From the NCBI GenBank assembly GCA_905209435.1, contig CAJLTE010000006.1, positions 5,930 through 69,929 on the forward strand: a stretch of 64,000 nucleotides of DNA, written 5' to 3'. Under the pieces are notes generated by a model. That model saw only the letters and a program-made list of their open reading frames with translations. It was not told where the DNA came from and ran no database searches. Shown in pieces: positions 14,495 through 22,480 of the stretch. The DNA comes from an uncultured Blautia sp. (GTDB taxonomy: Bacteria; Bacillota_A; Clostridia; Lachnospirales; Lachnospiraceae). The number at the start of each line of letters is the position of its first letter. Position 1 is the stretch's first letter. Both the position numbers and the translations under genes were made by a program.

Positions 14495-17266
14495 ATGGAG
14501 AAACTTGTTGTAGGTATCCTTGCGCACGTAGATGCTGGTAAGACTACGTTGTCAGAGGGGATTTTGTATTTGACCGGAAAGATTCGTAAGCTGGGACGGG
14601 TGGATCATAAGGATGCATATCTTGACACTTATAACCTGGAACGGGAACGTGGGATTACGATTTTTTCTAAGCAGGCGGAGTTTGAACTGGGAAACAGGGG
14701 GATAACTTTGCTGGATACGCCGGGGCATGTGGATTTCTCGGCGGAGATGGAGCGGACGCTGCAGGTTCTGGATTATGCGATTCTTGTGATCAATGGAGCA
14801 GATGGTGTGCAAGGACACACTATGACGTTATGGAGACTTCTGGCGAGATACCAGATTCCGACATTTCTGTTTATCAATAAAATGGACCAGGATGGAACGG
14901 ATAAAGAGAAACTTCTGGCTGAATTAAAGAAGAGATTAAGCGATAATTGTGTTGATTTCACCTGGGAAAATACAAATGAAACAGAAAGTTCAAAGGCACA
15001 ATTTCTGGAAGACGTTTCCGTCTGCGATGAAGAATTGCTTGAAAAATATCTGGAAACAGAGGAAATATCAACATCAGATATCCGAAAAGTGATCAAGGAA
15101 CGAAAACTTTTCCCATGTTTCTTCGGCTCTGCGCTGAAAATGACAGGTGTAGAAGAATTTCTCCATGGTCTGGAAAAATACTGTGAGCCCCCGGAATATC
15201 CGTCAGAATTTGGTGCGAAAGTATTCAAGATTGCCAGAGATGATCAGGGCAACCGTTTGAGCTATATGAAGATTACCGGTGGAACTCTAAAGGTAAAGGA
15301 ACTTCTCACAGATACAGAAAAAGCAGACCAGATCCGCATCTATTCCGGTGCGAAATTTGAACTTGCAAAAGAGGCTCCTGCCGGAACCATCTGCGCAGTG
15401 ACAGGGCTTTCTCAGACACATCCGGGACAGGGATTTGGAATAGAACAGGAATCCGAGATGCCGGTTCTGGAGCCTGTATTAAATTACAGAATTCTGCTTC
15501 CGGAAGACTGTGACGTTCACCAGATGCTGAAGAAGCTCAAAGAACTGGAAGAGGAGGAACCTGAGCTTCATATTGTATGGAATGAGCAGCTTGGAGAAAT
15601 CCATGCCATGTTGATGGGCGAGGTTCAGATCGAGATATTAAAGCATTTGATCTGGGAACGCTTTCACGTAGCAGTAGAATTTGGTACAGGGAATATTGTA
15701 TATAAAGAAACCATCGCAGAGCCTGTAGAGGGTGTAGGACATTTTGAACCGTTGCGCCATTATGCGGAAGTACACCTGCTTCTGGAACCAGGAGAGCCGG
15801 GAAGTGGTCTGCAGTTCTTTACTGCATGCAGTGAAGATGTGCTGGATCGTAACTGGCAGCGACTGATCCTGACTCATCTGGAAGAACGGGATCATCCGGG
15901 AGTATTAACTGGTTCTCCGATCACAGATATGCAGATTACGCTGATCACAGGACGTGCTCATCTGAAGCATACAGAAGGTGGAGATTTCAGACAGGCCACA
16001 TACAGGGCTGTGCGTCAGGGCTTAAAGAAAGCAAAGAGTGTTCTGCTTGAGCCGTATTATGAGTTCAGACTTGAGATTCCGGGAGATATGATCGGACGTG
16101 CCATGACTGATATTCAGAAAATGAATGGAACTTTCCGGCAGCCGGAAGCAGATGAGGATGATATGATGGTGCTGAGAGGAAGTGCACCAGTATCTACGAT
16201 GCGCGATTACCAGACACAGGTTACATCCTATACAAAAGGACGCGGCAGATTGTTCTGTTCGTTAAAAGGATATGCACCATGTCAGAATCAGGATGAAATT
16301 GTTGATGAGATCGGATATGATTCTGAACGGGATCTGGATAATCCGACTGGTTCTGTATTCTGTGCTCATGGAGCCGGATTCGTGGTACCGTGGTATGAAG
16401 TGGAAGATTATATGCACTTAGAGGGTGTAGATGAATCTGAACTGAGTGGCAGTATATCTGATGGAGAAGGATACGGAACAGGAAACGGAGGAGCCGGCGG
16501 TGGATTTTTAGGTGGTTCCGGAACTGCAGGACAGGGAAAAAACAGGAATAGCAGCAATCAGGCAGATTCGGGATATCGTCCACCTAAGAATGCAGGTGTA
16601 GGCAGCTATGAAGACGAAGAAGAGCTGAAAGCAATCTTTGAGCGCACATTTGGACCGGTTAAGCGATACAAAGAGCCACAGTTTAAACGGACATTTTCTT
16701 CCAGATCCGACAGCGGAAGTTATTACCGCAACAGTTCTTCAGTCAGGAAGAAAGAGAAAGAATATCTTCTTGTAGATGGTTATAATATTATTTATGCATG
16801 GGAAGATCTGAAGGAACTGGCAGATGCGAATCTTCATGCAGCACAAACAAAATTAATGGATATTTTGAGCAATTATCAGGGATTTAAGAAATGTACATTG
16901 ATTCTTGTATTTGATGCATACAAAGTAGAAGGTCATGTGGAGGAAGTGATTACTTATCACAATATTCACGTAGTTTACACCAAAGAAGCCGAAACTGCAG
17001 ATCAGTATATTGAGAAAACTGTCCATAAGATTGGCCGTGAAAATCAGGTAACAGTAGCTACATCCGATGGACTGGAGCAGATCATTATTATGGGGCAGGG
17101 TGCTCACCGTATGTCCGCAAGAGGGCTGCGTGATGAAATAAAAGCTACAGAAAACCAGATTCGTCAGCAATGGCATGAGAAACGTCAGAGCAGTAAGAAT
17201 TATCTGATTGATAATATTTCTGATGAAATGGCGCAATATATGAAAGAAAAGAGACTTGAAAAGTAA
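14495..17266 (+). CDS. TetM-like translation GTPase fused to a Rae1/YacP-type NYN endoribonuclease domain
   Basis: Two-part 923-residue protein. Residues 1 to about 640 form a full ribosomal-protection/EF-G-like GTPase: P-loop AHVDAGKT (10-17), RGITI (52-56), DTPGH (74-78), NKMD (128-131), then domains II-V ending in LKGYAPCQNQ. A Gly/Ser-rich linker (about 645-750) leads to an NYN domain (about 755-900) with LVDGYNIIYAW, VFDAYKVEGH, ETADQYIEK and VATSDGLEQ. These match the acidic active site of B. subtilis Rae1/YacP, which cuts mRNA in the ribosomal A site. The domain IV loop that removes tetracycline in TetM (YSPVSTPADF) here reads AHLKHTEGGDF, without the key proline, so I do not call a resistance gene. 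The only start codon lies 14 bases from AAGGAG, a long spacing. Role in ribosome rescue or mRNA cleavage is inferred. Confidence 0.88.
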   Translation: MEKLVVGILAHVDAGKTTLSEGILYLTGKIRKLGRVDHKDAYLDTYNLERERGITIFSKQAEFELGNRGITLLDTPGHVDFSAEMERTLQVLDYAILVINGADGVQGHTMTLWRLLARYQIPTFLFINKMDQDGTDKEKLLAELKKRLSDNCVDFTWENTNETESSKAQFLEDVSVCDEELLEKYLETEEISTSDIRKVIKERKLFPCFFGSALKMTGVEEFLHGLEKYCEPPEYPSEFGAKVFKIARDDQGNRLSYMKITGGTLKVKELLTDTEKADQIRIYSGAKFELAKEAPAGTICAVTGLSQTHPGQGFGIEQESEMPVLEPVLNYRILLPEDCDVHQMLKKLKELEEEEPELHIVWNEQLGEIHAMLMGEVQIEILKHLIWERFHVAVEFGTGNIVYKETIAEPVEGVGHFEPLRHYAEVHLLLEPGEPGSGLQFFTACSEDVLDRNWQRLILTHLEERDHPGVLTGSPITDMQITLITGRAHLKHTEGGDFRQATYRAVRQGLKKAKSVLLEPYYEFRLEIPGDMIGRAMTDIQKMNGTFRQPEADEDDMMVLRGSAPVSTMRDYQTQVTSYTKGRGRLFCSLKGYAPCQNQDEIVDEIGYDSERDLDNPTGSVFCAHGAGFVVPWYEVEDYMHLEGVDESELSGSISDGEGYGTGNGGAGGGFLGGSGTAGQGKNRNSSNQADSGYRPPKNAGVGSYEDEEELKAIFERTFGPVKRYKEPQFKRTFSSRSDSGSYYRNSSSVRKKEKEYLLVDGYNIIYAWEDLKELADANLHAAQTKLMDILSNYQGFKKCTLILVFDAYKVEGHVEEVITYHNIHVVYTKEAETADQYIEKTVHKIGRENQVTVATSDGLEQIIIMGQGAHRMSARGLRDEIKATENQIRQQWHEKRQSSKNYLIDNISDEMAQYMKEKRLEK

Positions 17267-17297
17267 AAAAGGACTGGCTGTTAAGCCAGTCCTTTTT
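17266..17297. terminator. Bidirectional terminator overlapping the stop of the Pip gene
   Basis: Perfect 14-bp stem AAAAAGGACTGGCT / AGCCAGTCCTTTTT with loop GTTA. It serves both the GTPase-NYN gene and the convergent YhgE/Pip gene, whose last codons lie inside it. Confidence 0.92.
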
Positions 17298-20200
17298 CTT
17301 CTAACCAGTCATAAAGTGTTCTCTTACCTGCTTTACGCTGATGTGTCATATGATTGAACTGCAGAATCGCAAGCAGAGTAAATACGATGATCAGTCCGAT
17401 CAGAACATAAACTGACTGGCGGATACTTGTGCCGCCGGCGATTGTACTTCTGAATGCGTTTACAGTATAAGTAAATGGTACATAAGCGTGGATCTTAGAT
17501 ACAAATTCCGGTGAAATTTCTACCGGATAAGTACCTGCGGAACCTGCAAGCTGGATTACCATGAATACCAGCATAAGGAAACTTCCCACCTTACCAAAGG
17601 TAATATTAAAGAAATACATAATGGATGTAAATGCCATTGCTGTCAGGCAGGCGAATAAAACAGTCTTTGCCATTTCTGCAGGTGTAAATCCGTTAAATGC
17701 ATGAAGCAGAATGATCAGGAAAAGTCCCTGCAGGATTGCTACCGGATAAAGAACGGAAGCCTTGCTTGCCCACCATGCAAATCCTGATTTCAGTTTGCCT
17801 TTGTATGTAGTCAGAGGATACATCAGGCAGAATGCCAGTGCACCGACCCAGAGACCAACAGACATCATATACGGTGCCATTGCGTGACCGTTGTTTTCTA
17901 CAGTGGTGATCTGAGTTTCTTCATCCTCGATCGGAGTTGCGAACATGCTGATTGTCTTATCGCTGGACTTGGTGTTTTTTACCTGGTCTGCACCGTCGCT
18001 GAGGCTGGAAGCCAGTGTGGAAGAACCATCCTTTAACTGCTTCATACCATCACCCAGTTCTTTGGAACCATCGTAAAGCTGTGAGGAGCCACTCTGGATC
18101 TGGGAAGCACCGTCAGCAAGTTTCTGGGCACCACTGTTTAATGAAGCATTATTGGAGACAAGCTTTGATGTACCGTTTGCAAGAGTTTTGGTACCGTTGC
18201 TAAGAGTTTTTGCACCACTTGCAAGAGTTTTTGCACCATCTGCAAGCTGCTGAGTTCCACCTGTAAGAGCTTTATTATTTGATGCAAGTGTGGAGACTCC
18301 ATTGGTATATTCTCTGATTCCGTCATTAAGTGTGGAAGCACCTTCGGATAACTGAGAAGCACCGGAGGAAATCTGCGGTACAGCGGCGGCAATCTTTGTG
18401 CCTGCTGTTTTCAGGTTTGCTGCGCCTTTTGTGAGAGTAGCATTGTTAGCTGTCAATGTCTTGAATCCATCATTTAATGCTTTTACACCTGCGGCTACCT
18501 GCGGGAAAGATGCTGTGCTGCCTTCCAGTGTAGTCAGTGCGGAAGAAACAGACTGAGTTCCTGCATTTACTGCCTGTGCGCCGGTATAAAGCTGCTTTAC
18601 GGCAGCTGTTACAGTACTGAATGTGTTGGTTGAAACATCTGGAATCTGGCTTGCACCTGCATTCATCTGTCTGGCGCCGTCAATCATGCTTTGTGCACCA
18701 TTGTTTAAAGTGGAAGCACCGTCAGAGAGCTGGCCGGCAACTGTGTTCATTCGTTCAGCTGCTGAACTTAACTCAGAAACTTTGGAAGAAAGTTCAGCGG
18801 ACATGCTGCTTACAGCACTGTTAATCTGACTGGAATACTGTTCGGTAAAAGAACTATCTACACTTTGCAGATCTGTAACAGAAGAATACAGCGTATCAGA
18901 AAGTCCGGCGATAGAATCAGCGGAGATCATGCCGTTCTCATCCGCAGAAGCTGCGGCATTTTCCAGAGCTGCGGCTACATTTTGCATTGCCTGCATTGCT
19001 GTCTGGGCAGAAGTAATTTCGCTGTTGGCAGTTCCAAGAGCAGAAGATGTAGCCTGTGCATATTCACCAAGAACAGAACTGATGCTTTCGGCAGCAGAAG
19101 AAGCCTGAGAAGCTGCATCCTGAAGACCTGGTACAAGAGTACCGGAAATCTGACTGCTTACCTGGCTGATCGCATCAGACGCGCTGGAGATTCCGGCTGC
19201 TGCGGAAGTCATTCCTTCTCCTGCATTTTCCATTCCTGTTTTGGCCTGATTCAGTCCGGTGGTAAGTTTGTTTATTGAATCAGCAGTTGTACTGTCCTGC
19301 AAAGCAGATAACTGGGTATAAAGCTGGCCAAGGCCATCTTCAAGCTGCTGAGTTCCATCTTTTAATGCAACAGAAGAATTGCTTCCTTTAGAAACTGCTG
19401 TGTTTAACTGCGAAATACCGCTGGATACCTGGCCGAGACTTTCAAGTCCGCTTAACTGTGAAGCACCTTTTGCTAACTGTTCAGCGCCTTTTACGTAAGC
19501 GGTTGTTCCATCTGCGAGAGAATTTGCACCGTTAATATACTGAGTGGCTCCGTTTGCAAGGGTTGTTACACCTGCACTCAGGGAATTAATTCCGGATTCC
19601 AGAGCACTTGCGCCATCTTTCAGTTTCTCAGAGTTTTCATTGAGCTGTGCGACACCGGAGGTATAACTTATTACACCGTTATTAAGAGTATCGATTCCGT
19701 CTGTAAGTTCAGGTACTTTAGCAGTCAGTGTATCTACACCTTCATTCAGCTGCGTTGCACCGTCATTCACCTGTGAGACACCATCAGTGTATTCCTGAAT
19801 ACCTTTAGTAAGGGTTTCAGCGCCATTTGCGAAGGTAAGTGTGCTGGAAGAGAGTTTCTTAAGATTTTTTGTAATGGTCTGGTTTCCTTCGGCAGCGGAT
19901 TTAATGCCGTCGTTAAGTTCACCGGATCCATCAGCTGCGTCCTGCATACCGTCTCCGACTTTGGCTATCTGGTCAAAAACTGTCTGTGTGTAGGTTTCTG
20001 TTACCTGGGTGGCAACTGCATCTTTGATCTTCAGCAGTGCAGTTTCACTTAACTTAGATGCGATATAGTTGGTTCCTGGGTTGGTTTCATATTTCAGCTC
20101 CATTTTCTTAGGTTCATCGTCCATAAGTGTGGCAGCATTTGCGGAAAAGTCTTCCGGAATAGTAATTACCATATAGTAAGTACCGTTTTTAAGGCCTTCC

Positions 20201-20475
20201 TCTGCTGTACGGCTGTCTACGAAGTTAAATGCCATAGAATCATTTTCACGTAATTCTTCGGCCATGTCCTTTCCAACACTTAGTGTTGTGCCATCATAGT
20301 CTACCGGTTTGTCTTCATTGACAACCGCAACAGGAAGATGGTCAACGCTTCCGTATGGATCCCACATGGATTTCAGAAACAGTCCTGCGTAAATGATCGG
20401 GATTGCGATAATTGCAATTACCACAACGAACATGATCTTATTATGCAGTAGATTTTTCCATTCGTTTTTGATCAT
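17281..20475 (-). CDS. YhgE/Pip domain membrane protein with giant extracellular repeat region
   Basis: ABC-2-like membrane protein of the YhgE/Pip (phage infection protein) family, 1064 residues. One N-terminal membrane helix (about residues 13-35, IMFVVVIAIIAIPIIYAGLF) is followed by a Pip-type domain, then more than 600 residues of a short repeated pattern (L..GA..L..G, for example LNDGIREYTNGVSTLA), predicted to form long extracellular coiled helices. The last 200 residues hold five or six membrane helices. Relatives act as phage receptors or as parts of type VII-like secretion and export machines; the role here is open. The start ATG follows an AAAGGGATAAGG site. A 13-bp inverted repeat and a divergent TetR gene lie upstream, so TetR-type repression is likely. 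Confidence 0.9.
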   Translation of the reverse strand: MIKNEWKNLLHNKIMFVVVIAIIAIPIIYAGLFLKSMWDPYGSVDHLPVAVVNEDKPVDYDGTTLSVGKDMAEELRENDSMAFNFVDSRTAEEGLKNGTYYMVITIPEDFSANAATLMDDEPKKMELKYETNPGTNYIASKLSETALLKIKDAVATQVTETYTQTVFDQIAKVGDGMQDAADGSGELNDGIKSAAEGNQTITKNLKKLSSSTLTFANGAETLTKGIQEYTDGVSQVNDGATQLNEGVDTLTAKVPELTDGIDTLNNGVISYTSGVAQLNENSEKLKDGASALESGINSLSAGVTTLANGATQYINGANSLADGTTAYVKGAEQLAKGASQLSGLESLGQVSSGISQLNTAVSKGSNSSVALKDGTQQLEDGLGQLYTQLSALQDSTTADSINKLTTGLNQAKTGMENAGEGMTSAAAGISSASDAISQVSSQISGTLVPGLQDAASQASSAAESISSVLGEYAQATSSALGTANSEITSAQTAMQAMQNVAAALENAAASADENGMISADSIAGLSDTLYSSVTDLQSVDSSFTEQYSSQINSAVSSMSAELSSKVSELSSAAERMNTVAGQLSDGASTLNNGAQSMIDGARQMNAGASQIPDVSTNTFSTVTAAVKQLYTGAQAVNAGTQSVSSALTTLEGSTASFPQVAAGVKALNDGFKTLTANNATLTKGAANLKTAGTKIAAAVPQISSGASQLSEGASTLNDGIREYTNGVSTLASNNKALTGGTQQLADGAKTLASGAKTLSNGTKTLANGTSKLVSNNASLNSGAQKLADGASQIQSGSSQLYDGSKELGDGMKQLKDGSSTLASSLSDGADQVKNTKSSDKTISMFATPIEDEETQITTVENNGHAMAPYMMSVGLWVGALAFCLMYPLTTYKGKLKSGFAWWASKASVLYPVAILQGLFLIILLHAFNGFTPAEMAKTVLFACLTAMAFTSIMYFFNITFGKVGSFLMLVFMVIQLAGSAGTYPVEISPEFVSKIHAYVPFTYTVNAFRSTIAGGTSIRQSVYVLIGLIIVFTLLAILQFNHMTHQRKAGKRTLYDWLEEKGLA

Positions 20476-20595
20476 ACCTTATCCCTTTCTTTCTCTATAT
20501 GTAGTTGTAATGTTACCATTCAGCAGATAATAATCAAAAGATACTGAATGATGTGTTCATGCTGATAGACAGCAGATCAAGTAATCAAACCAAAA

Positions 20596-20626
20596 TCGAT
20601 TAATAGTTATTGAAACTATTAATCGA
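20596..20626. promoter_or_regulatory. Candidate TetR operator upstream of the Pip gene
   Basis: Perfect 13-bp inverted repeat TCGATTAATAGTT / AACTATTAATCGA around a five-base centre. It lies 121 bases before the Pip start and 243 bases before the divergent tetR start, which suits control of the Pip promoter. The rest of the 393-base gap (20476-20868) is AT-rich without genes. Confidence 0.6.
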
Positions 20627-20868
20627 CAAGATATTGATTTTCTTCATGAGCGGTATTATACTAAAACCAGAAATAAGATACAACCATTAAATTAGCTATT
20701 TGACGTATAGTAATGGACAAATTTAAATAAAATGTCTATTTTTATGGAGAATCTACATTTTGTATAAAATATATAAAAATCAATATATAAAATTGGTTAT
20801 ATTTTCCTGATAAAGTACAGACCAGCAACAGGAAGCAGAGTTATTTACAGAAAGCGGGGGAAAGGATA

Positions 20869-21459
20869 ATGGCAGAGAAGGTAGACAGAAGAGTACGAAA
20901 AACCAAAGCGCAGCTTAGAGCAGGGCTTGCACGTCTGATGCAGAAGAAGAGCATCAAGGAAATTACAGTAAAGGAACTGGTAGATGAGGTAGATATTAAC
21001 AGGTCTACATTTTATCTTCATTACAGTGATATTTATCAGATGCTGGAAAGTGTGGAGAATGAGCTGATGGATGAGATTACACATGTAATAGAGGAATATT
21101 CGCTGGATTCCGTGGAGAATGGTAATTCATATCCGCTGATCGAGCGTATTTTCACGATTCTTGATAATAATAAGGATATTTGTACTGCGCTGATGGGAAG
21201 TAATGGAGATATGGTGTTCTTAAGCAGAATCGAGAAGATGGTAGCAGAGACTGTTCTGAGGCAGCTTTCAGGAAAATTTGCAGCAGATAACCGTGATGTA
21301 GAATATGCGTATGCATTTTGCCTGAATGGGTGTGTAGGAATGATTAAGGCCTGGCTTTCTTCTGAGAATCAGGAATCAACGAAACATATGGCAGAGCTGA
21401 CTTACAGAATGATTGAGAATACCACACACAACTTTCTCAGGCAGATGTCCGGGATTTGA
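20869..21459 (+). CDS. TetR/AcrR family transcriptional regulator
   Basis: 196-residue regulator. The N-terminal helix-turn-helix is clear (KAQLRAGLARLMQKKSIKEI, then VKELVDEVDINRSTFYLHY). The C-terminal half resembles the TetR_C_33/DhaS-like ligand domain (NFLRQM end, conserved FCLNGCVGMIKAWL). Start ATG follows GGGGGAAAGGAT. Its divergent orientation to the Pip gene and the long inverted repeat between them make the Pip gene its most likely target. The inducer is unknown. Confidence 0.9.
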   Translation: MAEKVDRRVRKTKAQLRAGLARLMQKKSIKEITVKELVDEVDINRSTFYLHYSDIYQMLESVENELMDEITHVIEEYSLDSVENGNSYPLIERIFTILDNNKDICTALMGSNGDMVFLSRIEKMVAETVLRQLSGKFAADNRDVEYAYAFCLNGCVGMIKAWLSSENQESTKHMAELTYRMIENTTHNFLRQMSGI

Positions 21460-21484
21460 CAAAAGGTTGCCGGTCTGATATGGT
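21456..21484 (+). promoter_or_regulatory. Possible promoter of greA
   Basis: TTGACA (21456-21461) overlaps the tetR stop codon; a 17-base spacer leads to TATGGT (21479-21484), a weak -10. Confidence 0.4.
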
Positions 21485-21597
21485 TAATCCAATGCAAGAC
21501 AGTTAGTGATAAAAGATAGATTATATGAAAAACTGAGTTACTGAGAGCAGAGTGATCAGTAAAATATTTCCGAAACAGCAAAAAGGGAGATGCAGCA

Positions 21598-22098
21598 ATG
21601 AAAGAAAAGCTTACACAGAAAGATGTTGAGAAAATCCAGCAGGAAATCGACCACCGCAAGCTGGTTGTACGAAAAGAGGCAATCGAGGCTGTAAAGGAGG
21701 CAAGAGCACAGGGAGACCTGAGTGAGAATTTCGAATATTATGCAGCCAAGAAACATAAGAATCAGAATGAAAGCCGTATCCGTTACCTTGAGAATATGCT
21801 GAAGACAGCAACTATCGTATCCGATGATTCAAAAGAGGACGAGGTTGGAATGGATGATATTGTAGAGGTATATTTTGAAGAGGATGACGAAATCGAGAAA
21901 TATAAACTGGTGACTTCTATCAGGGGAAATTCAATGGAAAACCGCATCAGCATTGAATCTCCGATCGGTATGGCGTTAAAAGGTCATAAAGTTGGGGACA
22001 GAGTAGAAGTAAAAGTAAATGATAACTACAGCTATTTCCTCGAAATCCGCTCCATTGATAAGACCGGATCTGAGGATGAGGAAATTCGCGGATTTTAA
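21598..22098 (+). CDS. greA: Transcription elongation factor GreA/GreB family
   Basis: Cleavage factor that enters the secondary channel of RNA polymerase and rescues backtracked complexes. Residues 1-75 form the antiparallel coiled coil with the acidic tip ARAQGDLSENFEYYAAK, whose D and E residues trigger transcript cleavage. Residues 85-166 form the FKBP-like domain with the ESPIGMALKGHKVGD motif. Length 166 is close to the usual 157-160. The C-terminus DEEIRGF is acidic and longer than in most GreA proteins, so it may be a paralogue. Its stop codon overlaps repeat copy 2. Confidence 0.92.
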   Translation: MKEKLTQKDVEKIQQEIDHRKLVVRKEAIEAVKEARAQGDLSENFEYYAAKKHKNQNESRIRYLENMLKTATIVSDDSKEDEVGMDDIVEVYFEEDDEIEKYKLVTSIRGNSMENRISIESPIGMALKGHKVGDRVEVKVNDNYSYFLEIRSIDKTGSEDEEIRGF

Positions 22099-22165
22099 CC
22101 AAATCAAGTAAGTCCCCTGCTTCAATTGCGGATATCCGTTTGACGCGGAGCAGATCACGGATGAG
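22097..22165 (+). repeat. Dispersed intergenic repeat, copy 2
   Basis: AACCAAATCAAGTAAGTC, then CCCTGCTTCAATTGCG, then GATATCCGTTTGAC. It is nearly identical to copy 3 over 47 bases. The greA stop codon TAA overlaps its first bases. CTGCTTC and GGAGCAG (about 25 bases apart) can pair, enclosing a CGGATATCCG palindrome. Confidence 0.78.
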
Positions 22166-22192
22166 TTATTGGCTTGAATAAGAATTATTATT

Positions 22193-22236
22193 AAGAACTA
22201 TTGCATAGGAACAAATCTGATGCAGTAGTTCTTTTT
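22193..22236 (+). terminator. Terminator behind greA and repeat copy 2
   Basis: AAGAACTATTGCAT and ATGCAGTAGTTCTT form a 14-bp stem with one G-U pair, followed by TTT. Confidence 0.85.
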
Positions 22237-22294
22237 GGTATTACGGGAAATTATGTTACTGAAGCGATCCGTCACAGACAGGAGAGCTGGTTTT

Positions 22295-22359
22295 ATGTAA
22301 AAAATTTTACATGGATTTAACATTCCCATGGGGATGATTTTACAAAACATGGTTATTAT
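22295..22359 (+). promoter_or_regulatory. Putative PhoP boxes and promoter of the Na/Pi cotransporter
   Basis: TTTACA (22306), TTAACA (22317) and TTTACA (22339) are phased by 11 and 22 bases, as in Gram-positive Pho boxes; TATTAT (22354-22359) nine bases later could be the -10. An 18-base perfect inverted repeat with ATGTAAAA/TTTTACAT arms (22295-22312) overlaps the first box and is an alternative operator. The rest of the 22237-22480 gap is empty. Confidence 0.5.
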
Positions 22360-22480
22360 GAAGAAAAGGTCAGAGGAATGTAAAAAAAGTATGAATACAG
22401 GTGCTGATCTTATACAACAGAGTTTTACTAAAGTAAACAAGAAACAGGTATACATTTGAAAAAGGAAAAGGAGAATAACC

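Noticed and set aside
14495..17266. Tetracycline resistance gene (tetM/tetW type)
   Set aside because: The GTPase body matches, but the drug-removing loop with its proline is replaced and a nuclease domain is fused; no mobile-element context is present.
18865..19278. Plus-strand frame inside the Pip gene
   Set aside because: Arg/Cys/Ser-rich shadow of the repeat region with no homology.
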